From: CAZZCN01 sp964652975
GTDB taxonomy: Bacteria; Bacillota; Clostridia; Saccharofermentanales; UBA5734
Direction of reading: 5' to 3'
Assembly: GCA_964652975.1 (NCBI GenBank)
Contig: CAZZCN010000051.1
Location: 1 to 22,786, forward strand
DNA: 22,786 nucleotides
Position 1 is the stretch's first letter, and the number at the start of each line of letters is the position of its first letter. Shown here piece by piece: positions 8,437-15,230 of this stretch. The notes under the pieces are model-generated. The model was not told the DNA's origin. It made no database searches and saw nothing but the letters and a program-made list of their open reading frames with translations. The position numbers were made by a program, and so were the translations under genes.

Positions 8437-9582
8437 ATGGACAATATTTTTCCACGATTAATCCGTGAGACCCAGGAAGAGACCTTGTCGAAATATGCGA
8501 GCAGAAGCAAGAATTCCAGAGGGAGATTAAAGCAAGTAGAGAAATGTCAGGTCAGAACAGAATATGAGCGGGATGTCGGCAAGATTCTTTTTTCCATGGA
8601 ATTTCGTCGGCTACGGCATAAGACACAGGTTTTTTTCAATCCCCAAAACGACCATATCTGCACAAGAATGGAGCATGTCCTCTACGTTAATTATATAGCA
8701 AATACAATTGCAAGATCGCTCAACCTTAACCCTGATCTTGTAAATGCAATTGCAATAGGTCATGATATCGGACATTCGCCTTTTGGACACAGCGGCGAGA
8801 AAACACTCGACAAGTGTGTGAAGAAAATCGACGACAAGCTGTTTTTCAAACATGAAATTCATAGCCTCCGTGTAGCCGACAGGCTTGCAATCAAGCTGGA
8901 TCATCCCGGAGAATATGGATACAATCTGACTTTTGAAGTAAGGGATGGTATTGTAAGCCACTGCGGTGAGACATACGAAGAGGTTTTGCTTGTTCCTGAC
9001 CGGAACAAGATGACGGACAATCTTGCCGAATCGGCCTTTTTCCATGGCATGCCCGCTACTTTGGAAGGTTGCGTGGTGAGGTTTGCGGACAAGATAGCCT
9101 ATGTCGGCAGAGATATAGAAGACGCAGTGCGCACAGGCATAATGGCTTTTGAAGACATACCGAAGGAAATCAAATCAGAGCTGGGCAAAACCAACGGACA
9201 GATTATTAACACCCTTGTAATGGACATTGTTCAGAACAGCATTGACAGCGATCGTATCTGCCTTAGCAAAGAAAAAGGAGAGGCCATGAGAAGCCTTTTA
9301 ATCGATAATGTCGACCGTATATATAAGTCAGACAAAATCAAAGCATACGAGAAAATGGCGCAAAATACTGTTGAAGGCTTGTTTGACGCATTGATACCGA
9401 TTTGCAGGGACGAGGAAAAACTCAAAGCAAGCGAGGTCAAGGTATACAAAATGTTATACAATTACATTATTGAAAGGGGTTACGAAAAGGGAGAGGCAGA
9501 GGTAGTAATGGTTACGGATTTTATTGCGGGGATGACGGATACATACGCCCAGAAATGCTTCGAAGAAATCTATTGGTTCTAG
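8437..9582 (+). CDS. dgt: deoxyguanosinetriphosphate triphosphohydrolase-like HD protein
   Basis: A 381-residue dGTPase-type protein. The N-terminal signature is RDVGKILFSMEFRRLRHKTQVF. The HD metal site is built from RMEH (His80), GHDIGHSPFGHSGE (His109, Asp110, His113) and a later Asp in FADKIAYVGRDIEDA. The family hydrolyses dGTP, and in some members other dNTPs, to deoxynucleoside plus triphosphate, which controls dNTP pools. The ATG at 8437 follows AAGGAG at 8423-8428; a TTG at 8401 is in frame but lacks a ribosome binding site. The next gene, across the hairpin array, is a YfbR-type 5'-deoxynucleotidase, so both act on deoxynucleotides. The 8207-8436 gap upstream shows no gene or clear terminator. 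Confidence 0.93.
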   Translation: MDNIFPRLIRETQEETLSKYASRSKNSRGRLKQVEKCQVRTEYERDVGKILFSMEFRRLRHKTQVFFNPQNDHICTRMEHVLYVNYIANTIARSLNLNPDLVNAIAIGHDIGHSPFGHSGEKTLDKCVKKIDDKLFFKHEIHSLRVADRLAIKLDHPGEYGYNLTFEVRDGIVSHCGETYEEVLLVPDRNKMTDNLAESAFFHGMPATLEGCVVRFADKIAYVGRDIEDAVRTGIMAFEDIPKEIKSELGKTNGQIINTLVMDIVQNSIDSDRICLSKEKGEAMRSLLIDNVDRIYKSDKIKAYEKMAQNTVEGLFDALIPICRDEEKLKASEVKVYKMLYNYIIERGYEKGEAEVVMVTDFIAGMTDTYAQKCFEEIYWF

Positions 9583-9616
9583 GTTGTGTTAAAATTCCGT
9601 TATGCTTCGTCGATGT

Positions 9617-9723
9617 AAATTCCAAATATCGGTCATAAAAAGTGTCGAAGAAAATCTGCACTAGCAGATTTTCAAGAGAACTAAAACGCAGTTTTAGTTC
9701 TTTGCTCCTCTCATTTGGAATTT
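9617..9723. repeat. hairpin module 1 of a non-coding repeat array
   Basis: The outer arms AAATTCCAAAT (9617-9627) and ATTTGGAATTT (9713-9723) are perfect reverse complements. They enclose two perfect hairpins. Hairpin I is GAAAATCTGC / GCAGATTTTC (9650-9659 and 9664-9673, loop ACTA). Hairpin II is AGAACTAAAAC / GTTTTAGTTCT (9677-9687 and 9691-9701, loop GCA). A 24-bp stretch at 9623-9646 recurs exactly at 9891-9914. This is the first of four related units in the 500-bp gap between the dGTPase and YfbR genes. No reading frame here looks coding. Confidence 0.85.
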
Positions 9724-9754
9724 CCATCTCCTTGCCTAGCGAAATTTTTCAAAG

Positions 9755-9783
9755 CTTTGAGTTTCATTTTAGCAAACTCAAAG
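9755..9783. repeat. perfect 10-bp inverted repeat inside the array
   Basis: CTTTGAGTTT (9755-9764) pairs with AAACTCAAAG (9774-9783) around a 9-nt loop. It lies in the link between module 1 and the next hairpin unit. The nearby CCTAGCGAAA (9735-9744) recurs in reverse complement at 15244-15253, in another hairpin. Confidence 0.6.
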
Positions 9784-9809
9784 TATGCAACCTAGTGACA
9801 AAAGACAAA

Positions 9810-9860
9810 GAAAATCTATATTAAGAAGATTTTCCAAGAGTCAAAACCTAGGTTTTGACT
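9810..9860. repeat. divergent hairpin unit B of the array
   Basis: It has the same two-hairpin order as module 1 with different bases. GAAAATCT / AGATTTTC (9810-9817, 9827-9834) has a 9-nt loop. After the linker CAAG comes AGTCAAAACC / GGTTTTGACT (9839-9848, 9851-9860) with a 2-nt loop, then TTTACTCC in place of the TTTGCTCC seen in the other units. The shape is kept while the sequence has changed. Confidence 0.7.
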
Positions 9861-9884
9861 TTACTCCGTGATACGGCGTCGGCT

Positions 9885-9964
9885 AAAATTCAAATATCGG
9901 TCATAAAAAGTGTCTAGAGAACTAAAACGCAGTTTTAGTTCTTTGCTCCCCTCATTTGAATTTT
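9885..9964. repeat. hairpin module 2 of the array (lacks hairpin I)
   Basis: The outer arms AAAATTCAAAT (9885-9895) and ATTTGAATTTT (9954-9964) are perfect complements. They differ from module 1 by two paired, compensatory changes. The 24-bp direct repeat follows (9891-9914), then hairpin II (9918-9928, 9932-9942, loop GCA), identical to module 1. Hairpin I is missing, apparently cleanly deleted between GTGTC and AGAGAAC. Confidence 0.85.
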
Positions 9965-10010
9965 ACCCTCCTGGTCTAACGAAGTTCTGACGCGACCTGG
10001 AATTGTCGAA

Positions 10011-10063
10011 GAAAATCTGCCGTTAGCAGATTTTCAAGAGAACTTACCCGCAGGGTAAGTTCT
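10011..10063. repeat. hairpin unit D, immediately before the yfbR ribosome binding site
   Basis: Hairpin I is GAAAATCTGC / GCAGATTTTC (10011-10020, 10026-10035, loop CGTTA). Hairpin II is AGAACTTACCC / GGGTAAGTTCT (10039-10049, 10053-10063, loop GCA). Against module 1, hairpin II has three fully compensated base-pair changes and the same GCA loop. The stem ends 3 nt before the GAGAAAGGG ribosome binding site (10066-10074), so it could influence yfbR translation. Confidence 0.85.
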
Positions 10064-10084
10064 TTGAGAAAGGGTAATTAAGAA

Positions 10085-10702
10085 ATGAAAAATGCATTTT
10101 TTGCAATGGTGTCGCGCATGCGATACATCAACAGGTGGGCGCTTATGCGAAACACGCGCGTGGAGAATATAGAGGAACACAGTCTTCAGGTGGCGATAAT
10201 CGGACATGCGCTTGCTTTGATAAGGAAAGAATATTTTCCTATAGACAACGACGGGAAAGACAGAATAAAAGTGGACGAGAACCTGGTCACCACACTGGCA
10301 GTCTACCACGATACGAATGAAATCCTCACAGGCGATATGCCTACTCCGGTAAAATATTTTAATATATCAATGACCGGTGCTTATAAGGAAATCGAGCATC
10401 AGGCATCGCAAAAGCTGGTTAGTATGCTTCCACCGGAACTTTCATCTAAATACGAAGAGCTGTTATCCCCGGACAGGAGTAATCCGGATATCGACGCTGC
10501 TATGCAGATTGTAAAGGCAGCCGACAAAATCTCTGCTCTGATTAAGTGCATAGAAGAGTCGAAAGCCGGCAATTCCGAATTTGTATCAGCCTCCAAAAGA
10601 ATCCGGAAGACCATCGAGCAGATAGAGCTACCGGAGGTCAAATATTTCATGGACAACTTTATACCTGCGTTTTCAAAGACTCTTGACGAACTTGAAAGCT
10701 GA
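10085..10702 (+). CDS. yfbR: YfbR-type 5'-deoxynucleotidase (HD domain)
   Basis: A 205-residue protein, close to the length of E. coli YfbR (199). It shares family landmarks across the N-terminal half: RMRYINRWALMRNTR (with the conserved Trp18), EHSLQVAIIGHALA (His32), YHDTNEILTGDMPTPVKYFN (His75-Asp76) and KAADKISALIKCIEE with the last HD Asp. The family hydrolyses deoxynucleoside 5'-monophosphates to deoxynucleosides and phosphate using divalent metal. It lies 502 bp after a dGTPase-type gene, and the two together would drain deoxynucleotide pools at the tri- and monophosphate levels. GAGAAAGGG at 10066-10074 serves as ribosome binding site, 3 nt after a strong hairpin. Confidence 0.93.
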   Translation: MKNAFFAMVSRMRYINRWALMRNTRVENIEEHSLQVAIIGHALALIRKEYFPIDNDGKDRIKVDENLVTTLAVYHDTNEILTGDMPTPVKYFNISMTGAYKEIEHQASQKLVSMLPPELSSKYEELLSPDRSNPDIDAAMQIVKAADKISALIKCIEESKAGNSEFVSASKRIRKTIEQIELPEVKYFMDNFIPAFSKTLDELES

Positions 10703-10850
10703 TAGGTATAGGATGAATGGGTATTATAACCATGAAGCTGCAATTGTTTCTGATATTTATGTGTTAACAACAGGCAGCTAGAGACAAATTATAGTAAAAA
10801 CAAGCATTTAGAGATATGTTAGAGCAGGCATGTCAGTGAATCGAGAATAG

Positions 10851-10880
10851 TTGGCAATATATGAACATGACTGTTATAAT
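10851..10880 (+). promoter_or_regulatory. promoter of the DUF4380-like gene
   Basis: TTGGCA (10851-10856), an 18-bp spacer ending TGT, then TATAAT (10875-10880), which is also an extended -10. Transcription from near 10887 gives a leader of about 175 nt. The whole gap 10703-11062 is AT-rich and shows no gene or strong hairpin. A TGAAT-TAAC-ATTCA dyad at 11034-11047, just before the ribosome binding site, may be an operator. Confidence 0.55.
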
Positions 10881-11062
10881 GAAGTTCGATGCAGCTAAAT
10901 AATTAAAGGAAATGCTTCAAACAAAGAATTTTTATCAACTTAATACAAAATTACTACAAACAGATAAAGAACTTTTAAAGGCATAAATATTGTAAAAATT
11001 ATTGAAATATCTAAAAACACACAAACAAACATGTGAATTAACATTCATACAAGGGGGAAAAA

Positions 11063-12052
11063 ATGGGAACAGTAAAAATCACCAAAATCAAACATCTCGG
11101 CTGGGACAATTGCGTCAAGATTTCGAATGGCATAGTTGAACTGATAGTTACAACTGATGTTGGACCAAGAATAATTCATTATGGATTCATCGGCGGAGTC
11201 AATCACATGAAGGTTTTTGACGAACAAGCAGGCAAGACCAATGCCGACGAATGGATGTCATATGGTGGACATCGTTTATGGCACAGTCCTGAAGAAATGC
11301 CAAGAACTTATGATGAAGATAATGTCCCTTGCGAATGGAAGAAAATAGAGAACGGCATCTGGACAAGGTCTGCCATGGACCAATGGACCCAGGTGGAGAA
11401 GGAGCTTGAGATAACACTCGATCCACTTACTTCAAAGGTGACTATAAACCACAGAATAACCAACCTCAATGCATGGGACATAGAACTGGCAGTCTGGTGT
11501 CTGACAGTAATGGCACCCGGAGGACTTGAGATAATCCCTCAGATTATTGATGGACCAAAGTATCTGCCCAACAGATCCATTGCATTATGGACATACACTA
11601 AAATGAACGATCCCAGAGTTCAATGGCTCGATAAATATATTTTTATCAAGCAGGATGTGAATGCGAAAACTCCTTTTAAAATTGGATTGCCTGTTCCTGC
11701 AGGATGGGTTGGATATGCAAACTTCGGTGAATTGTTTGTAAAACGGTTTGATTATATCGAAGATGCGCTATATCCTGACTTTGGGTATTGTTCTTATGAG
11801 ACTTATACAAATGCCGATATGATTGAACTTGAGACACTCAGCCCTCTTTGGCAGATTGGTCCTTCTGATGCAATCGAGCATCTGGAAGTCTGGGAGCTTT
11901 ACAAAGATGTAATGAGACCGGCAAGTGAATCAGAGGTAGACAAGATCATACTACCAATATTAACAGGTAAAGCGACAAAGAAAGCAGCCAAAAAAGATGC
12001 TAGTGCAAAACCTAAGGGCGATAGCGCTAAAGCAAAAAAAGCGGACAAATAA
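11063..12052 (+). CDS. DUF4380-like protein with Lys/Ala-rich C-terminal tail
   Basis: A 329-residue cytoplasmic protein. Residues about 5-285 resemble DUF4380, a beta-rich domain related to aldose-epimerase folds: VELIVTTDVGPRIIHYGF, GGHRLWHSPEE, then VTINHRITNLNAWDIELAVW and ELETLSPLWQIGPSDAIEHLEVW. Family members often sit near carbohydrate genes, but no reaction is established. The last 29 residues, after about 300 (from TGKATKK), are almost only Lys, Ala, Asp, Gly, Ser and Pro, a disordered basic tail not expected for the domain. The start follows AAGGGGGAA about 6 nt upstream. It is flanked by its own promoter and a downstream terminator, so it is a single-gene unit. Confidence 0.78.
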   Translation: MGTVKITKIKHLGWDNCVKISNGIVELIVTTDVGPRIIHYGFIGGVNHMKVFDEQAGKTNADEWMSYGGHRLWHSPEEMPRTYDEDNVPCEWKKIENGIWTRSAMDQWTQVEKELEITLDPLTSKVTINHRITNLNAWDIELAVWCLTVMAPGGLEIIPQIIDGPKYLPNRSIALWTYTKMNDPRVQWLDKYIFIKQDVNAKTPFKIGLPVPAGWVGYANFGELFVKRFDYIEDALYPDFGYCSYETYTNADMIELETLSPLWQIGPSDAIEHLEVWELYKDVMRPASESEVDKIILPILTGKATKKAAKKDASAKPKGDSAKAKKADK

Positions 12053-12204
12053 AGCTTTACAATATTAACTGAACTGCATTAGGGATACCTTGAAAGCACG
12101 CTCGAAAAAGAACCGAGCAAAATGCTAATTGATTCAAAGAAGTACTTTCCAAAGACTCAATAGCAGAGTAAAAACGAGAATATAAATCATAAAAACACTA
12201 AAGG

Positions 12205-12240
12205 ACAGGGATTTCGATAAGTTCGGAACCCTGTTTTTAT
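12205..12240 (+). terminator. rho-independent terminator after the DUF4380-like gene
   Basis: ACAGGG (12205-12210) pairs with CCCTGT (12229-12234), with an inner TTTCG/CGGAA stem, and is followed by TTTTTAT. It lies 150 bp after the stop codon. The rest of 12053-12366 between the two convergent genes shows nothing else. Confidence 0.75.
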
Positions 12241-12366
12241 AGTTCGTAAATGTGTAATTAATCCAGAATCATGATTGTATAGCTGACAAAATAGTAATTC
12301 AAAAGCAGCTACATCGCAATGCCACTTAACAAGGTAAAAAATTCAAATGAATGCGACAACCACAGA

Positions 12367-12708
12367 CTACTCTTTGTGATTGTTCATTTCAATGCGAAGC
12401 TTCTCAAATTCTTCGCAATATATTTCGAAAGTTTCTCGAAGTGGTGTGTTGATTCCGCATGAAAATGCTGTAAGCTTGTACAATGACAGCGAATGATAGC
12501 CTTTCTCGACATGCGAAAGGTATGATTGGCTTATGTCCGCAGCGATTGCGGCTTTGCCTTGTGTCATATTCTTCATCTTGCGGAGCCTTTTCAGGGCTCT
12601 GCCCAATGTTATAGCATGGAAATTCTTGTCCAAAACAACAGGGCTGTAGATATGATTGCCCATTAGAATGTTTTTCGATTTGGTGTCGTCATTGATCTCG
12701 AAACTCAT
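12367..12708 (-). CDS. XRE-family helix-turn-helix regulator
   Basis: A 113-residue protein. Residues about 35-90 form a Cro/CI-type HTH: LGRALKRLRKMKNMTQGKAA is helix 1-2, and IAADISQSYLSHVEKGYHSLS is the recognition helix region. A roughly 34-residue N-terminal arm and a short acidic C-terminal helix flank it, with no sensor domain. The start at 12708 follows GGGAGGAC (minus strand, 12717-12724). It diverges from the hairpin-leader/TfoX-like gene, with about 365 bp between them that holds both promoters. Regulation of itself or of that neighbour is likely but inferred. Confidence 0.85.
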   Translation of the reverse strand: MSFEINDDTKSKNILMGNHIYSPVVLDKNFHAITLGRALKRLRKMKNMTQGKAAIAADISQSYLSHVEKGYHSLSLYKLTAFSCGINTPLRETFEIYCEEFEKLRIEMNNHKE

Positions 12709-12751
12709 CTTCCATTGTCCTCCCGTAATTTAAATGCAAATGTTCACCACA

Positions 12752-12760
12752 ATAATACCA
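12752..12760 (-). promoter_or_regulatory. extended -10 promoter of the XRE gene
   Basis: Minus strand TGGTATTAT, matching a TGn extended -10. Transcription would start near 12745, about 37 nt before the start codon. Direct repeats sit immediately upstream. Confidence 0.45.
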
Positions 12761-12762
12761 GT

Positions 12763-12812
12763 TGCAATGACTAATTAATGTAAAAAATTAATCGATGCAA
12801 ATTACTGATTAA
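12763..12812. repeat. direct repeat pair upstream of the XRE promoter (possible operator)
   Basis: TGCAATGACTAATTAA (12763-12778) and TGCAAATTACTGATTAA (12796-12812) are related and start 33 bp apart, about three helical turns. A third TGCAA lies at 12735. The position just behind the XRE -10 fits an autoregulatory operator. Confidence 0.4.
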
Positions 12813-12892
12813 AGTAGTCTAAAAATGATACACATAATACCTAAATTTTTCAATAGTATATATAGCATAATATTATCTAATATAAATAATAA

Positions 12893-12901
12893 TGGTATAA
12901 T
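12893..12901 (+). promoter_or_regulatory. extended -10 promoter driving the three-hairpin leader
   Basis: TGGTATAAT is a perfect TGn extended -10. The expected start near 12908 lies just before the first of three hairpins, so these would all be in the RNA leader of the TfoX-like gene. Confidence 0.55.
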
Positions 12902-12915
12902 AGTGTGAATAAAGC

Positions 12916-13026
12916 GAATATAGTGAAAAAAATAGATATTTTCACTATATTCACTCTTGGAAAAACCATTTGACAGCACTGAATGCTGTCAGACACCATA
13001 GTGTGAAAGAATAAATCCTTTCACAC
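12916..13026 (+). ncRNA. three-hairpin structured leader before the TfoX-like gene
   Basis: There are three perfect inverted repeats in 111 bp. GAATATAGTGAAAA / TTTTCACTATATTC (12916-12929, 12939-12952) has 14 bp and a 9-nt loop. TGACAGCA / TGCTGTCA (12971-12978, 12984-12991) has a 5-nt loop. GTGTGAAAG / CTTTCACAC (13001-13009, 13018-13026) has an 8-nt loop. ATAGTGTGAA occurs both before hairpin 1 and at the start of hairpin 3, so alternative pairing is possible. No known riboswitch class is recognised. It could be a cis-regulatory leader or a small mobile repeat. Confidence 0.55.
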
Positions 13027-13073
13027 ATTATACAAAGCAGAAATTTATATATTTAGAAAGCCGGAGAATAAAA

Positions 13074-13430
13074 ATGGAATGGAAAAAAGTTTCACCAGAA
13101 CTCAGCGATTTTCTCGAGAAGACCTTGATTGAATACCCTTGCATTAAGAAAAAAATGTTCGGCTGCCCAGTCTATTTTGTTAACGACAATATGTTCGCAG
13201 GAATTCACTCAGACAATATTTTCATACGCCTCTCCGAGGAAGACAGAGCCGGTATACTTGGCGAATTTGATGAGGCTTGCATATTTGAGCCGATGGAGGG
13301 ACGAAAAATGAAAGAGTATGTTGTCATACCCGAAACAATACTCAATGACTCTGGAATAATGAACAAGTGGCTTAGCCTTTCTTTCCGATTCACTTCATCG
13401 CTTCCTCCGAAAGTAAAACGCAAGAAATAA
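13074..13430 (+). CDS. TfoX N-terminal domain protein
   Basis: A 118-residue protein covering just the TfoX/Sxy N-terminal domain: KKMFGCPVYFVNDNMFAGIH, DNIFIRLSEEDR, and FEPMEGRKMKEYVVIPE near the end of the domain. It ends in a basic tail, PPKVKRKK. In gamma-proteobacteria the full two-domain Sxy activates competence genes, but stand-alone N-domain proteins like this are common in many bacteria and have no known role. The ATG follows CCGGAG about 7 nt upstream. It sits downstream of a structured leader and 71 bp before the PH-domain gene in the same direction. Confidence 0.85.
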   Translation: MEWKKVSPELSDFLEKTLIEYPCIKKKMFGCPVYFVNDNMFAGIHSDNIFIRLSEEDRAGILGEFDEACIFEPMEGRKMKEYVVIPETILNDSGIMNKWLSLSFRFTSSLPPKVKRKK

Positions 13431-13501
13431 AATAGAGCAGAACAGTATGGAATCCAGTAGAAACGAATTCAAAATCAAATACAAAAAGGACGGACAACAA
13501 A

Positions 13502-14080
13502 ATGGAATCACAGATTAATGACAGAAACAAAGAGCAAATGAATGGCCAATCTGACTTTCAGGGGATGGATTCAAGTAATAATGAGAATCTGCAATTTAGT
13601 AAACTTGATCCGCGAATTTTAACTTCCTGGAGAATATCACGGTGGATAAGATTCGGTGTGGTTGCAGTATTGCAGGGGGCTGGATTTTTCATCGGATCAC
13701 TGATGGAGGATGTTCCGTCGGAGGTTACAATAATATACTTTACGTTTAACCTGCTGTTGGCGGCATATTTTATGATTACAGCAATTCTATATCCCATTAT
13801 CGAATATCGCCAATGGGGTTATAAGATTACGGAAGACCGCGTTGAAATAAGGCATGGGATATTTTTTATACAAACAACAATAATACCGGTTATAAGAATT
13901 CAACATGTCACCATTACACAGGGACCGATTAATCGCAAACTGGGTATATCAACCATTTTTATAAATACGGCAAGCGGTGCTTTTAAAATCGAAGGACTTT
14001 CTGATGAAAATGCCAAACAGATAGCGGAGGCGCTAAAATCCAAGCTTGTAATTCGTATGAAAAAGAGTGAAAAAGCTTAG
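13502..14080 (+). CDS. bacterial PH-domain (bPH2/YdbS-like) membrane protein
   Basis: A 192-residue protein. Residues 1 to about 35 are polar and Asn/Gln-rich. Two membrane segments follow (about 50-67 and 76-100), then a cytoplasmic bPH2 domain from about 103: YRQWGYKITEDRVEIRHGIF, TIIPVIRIQHVTITQGPINR, and FKIEGLSDENAKQIAEAL. The layout matches YdbS. In Bacillus ydbS is paired with a longer ydbT that has further bPH2 domains; no such partner follows here, so this is an orphan copy. The start at 13502 is preceded by AAGGACGG about 7 nt upstream. The function of the family is poorly known; a link to envelope stress or bacteriocin resistance has been suggested for ydbST. Confidence 0.85.
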   Translation: MESQINDRNKEQMNGQSDFQGMDSSNNENLQFSKLDPRILTSWRISRWIRFGVVAVLQGAGFFIGSLMEDVPSEVTIIYFTFNLLLAAYFMITAILYPIIEYRQWGYKITEDRVEIRHGIFFIQTTIIPVIRIQHVTITQGPINRKLGISTIFINTASGAFKIEGLSDENAKQIAEALKSKLVIRMKKSEKA

Positions 14081-14216
14081 TGTGCAAATTTTGTCCAACC
14101 ATATCAGTAACAATCAGAAAATTTGGTCCAGCCAAATAGGTAATAGTTAAAGATTTGGATGTGAGGTCCGAATAAAACATCTCGGAAAATTTTAAAAAGA
14201 GGAGGAAAACGAGCAT

Positions 14217-15074
14217 GTGAAGCCCTTTCTGGCGCAAATAGCTCTTTTGGTTTACAACCACGACAATGATTTGCAGTGGCTTTCGAATGACTATTATGAA
14301 AAGCTCAAAAAATCCATACTTTTCTGGTTTAACGAAAAGGACCCGGGGAATCTGCATCTGCCGGTATGGAACAGCGGTCCGCATACAGGCATGGACAACC
14401 ACCACGAGAGGGCAGGTCATTGGAATGACTGTTATGGCAGAGGTGTAGACCTGGCGAGTTATCTGCATAGGGAATGCATGGCATTTGCCAGGATTGCTTT
14501 TTTGAAAGACAAAACCGAAGACTATGATATGTTTGTTTCACACGCCGAGAGTATAAAATCAGCAGTAAATAAATATATGTGGGATGACAAGGCAGGAATG
14601 TATTTTGATATTGATTCACGAACTGGCGAAAAAATATCATACCGGTACGCCGGTACATTTGCCCCGCTTTGGGCGGGAATTGCAAGTGAAAATCAGGCAA
14701 AACGACTTATTGAAGAACATCTGCTAAATGAAAATGAGTTCTGGAGACCATATCCGGTTCCGGCAACCGCAGCCAATGAGAAAAATTATGTATTTGGCCA
14801 TGCTCCGGGCGACATCGGATGCAGCTGGAGGGCACATACATGGATACCAAGTAATTATTTCATATTTCATGGGTTAGTGGATTATGGTTACGAAAAAATC
14901 GCCAAAGAAATCTCGGACAAAACATTTCAAATGATTGCAAAATATGGTGACTGGGAATATTATGGTTCAGAGGAGGGAATAGGGTGCGGGTTAAACCCTT
15001 TCTGGGGATGGTCGCTACTCGCATATTTCATGCCTGCCGAATATGAGTCAGAATATAATCCTACTAAATTATAA
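14217..15074 (+). CDS. N-terminally shortened GH63/GH37-like alpha-glucosidase
   Basis: A 285-residue (alpha/alpha)6-type glycosidase resembling glucosylglycerate/mannosylglycerate hydrolases and YgjK. Family motifs are clear: KPFLAQIALLVYNHDNDLQW at the very start, TGMDN with the candidate acid Asp60, GRGVDLASYLHRECMAFARIA, GCSWRAHTWIPSNYF, and DWEYYGSEEGIGCG with the candidate base Glu247, then NPFWGWSLLAYFMP. Related enzymes have roughly 120 or more residues before the first of these motifs; here the protein begins inside the barrel. It starts at GTG 14217, 10 nt after AGAGGAGG. An ATG at 14215 in another frame is followed at once by TGA. No missing N-terminal part is recognisable in 14081-14216. 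It may be a 5'-deleted gene or a truncated enzyme; fold integrity is doubtful. Confidence 0.75.
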   Translation: MKPFLAQIALLVYNHDNDLQWLSNDYYEKLKKSILFWFNEKDPGNLHLPVWNSGPHTGMDNHHERAGHWNDCYGRGVDLASYLHRECMAFARIAFLKDKTEDYDMFVSHAESIKSAVNKYMWDDKAGMYFDIDSRTGEKISYRYAGTFAPLWAGIASENQAKRLIEEHLLNENEFWRPYPVPATAANEKNYVFGHAPGDIGCSWRAHTWIPSNYFIFHGLVDYGYEKIAKEISDKTFQMIAKYGDWEYYGSEEGIGCGLNPFWGWSLLAYFMPAEYESEYNPTKL

Positions 15075-15230
15075 GTTATAAAATTAATGACATCCACAAA
15101 ATATTTGGAAAATCAAACAAAGAAACAGCAAGTAAAGAAAAAGGAATTATAGAAAAAGCGATAAAGAAAAAACAGATATAGAAACATCAATTAATAGAGC
15201 AATAGCTTCGTGTAAAACCTCTGGAGTCGA

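Noticed and set aside
9642..9824. Sixty-codon frame in the hairpin array
   Set aside because: It reads through perfect inverted repeats, has no ribosome binding site, and the other copies of the array do not keep the frame.
9617..10063. CRISPR array
   Set aside because: Units are long, internally palindromic, irregularly spaced and divergent, with no uniform unique spacers and no cas genes.
11034..11047. TGAAT-TAAC-ATTCA dyad before the DUF4380-like gene as a LacI-type site
   Set aside because: It has the same 5-4-5 geometry as the eda operators, but the sequence is different and such short A/T dyads are common here.
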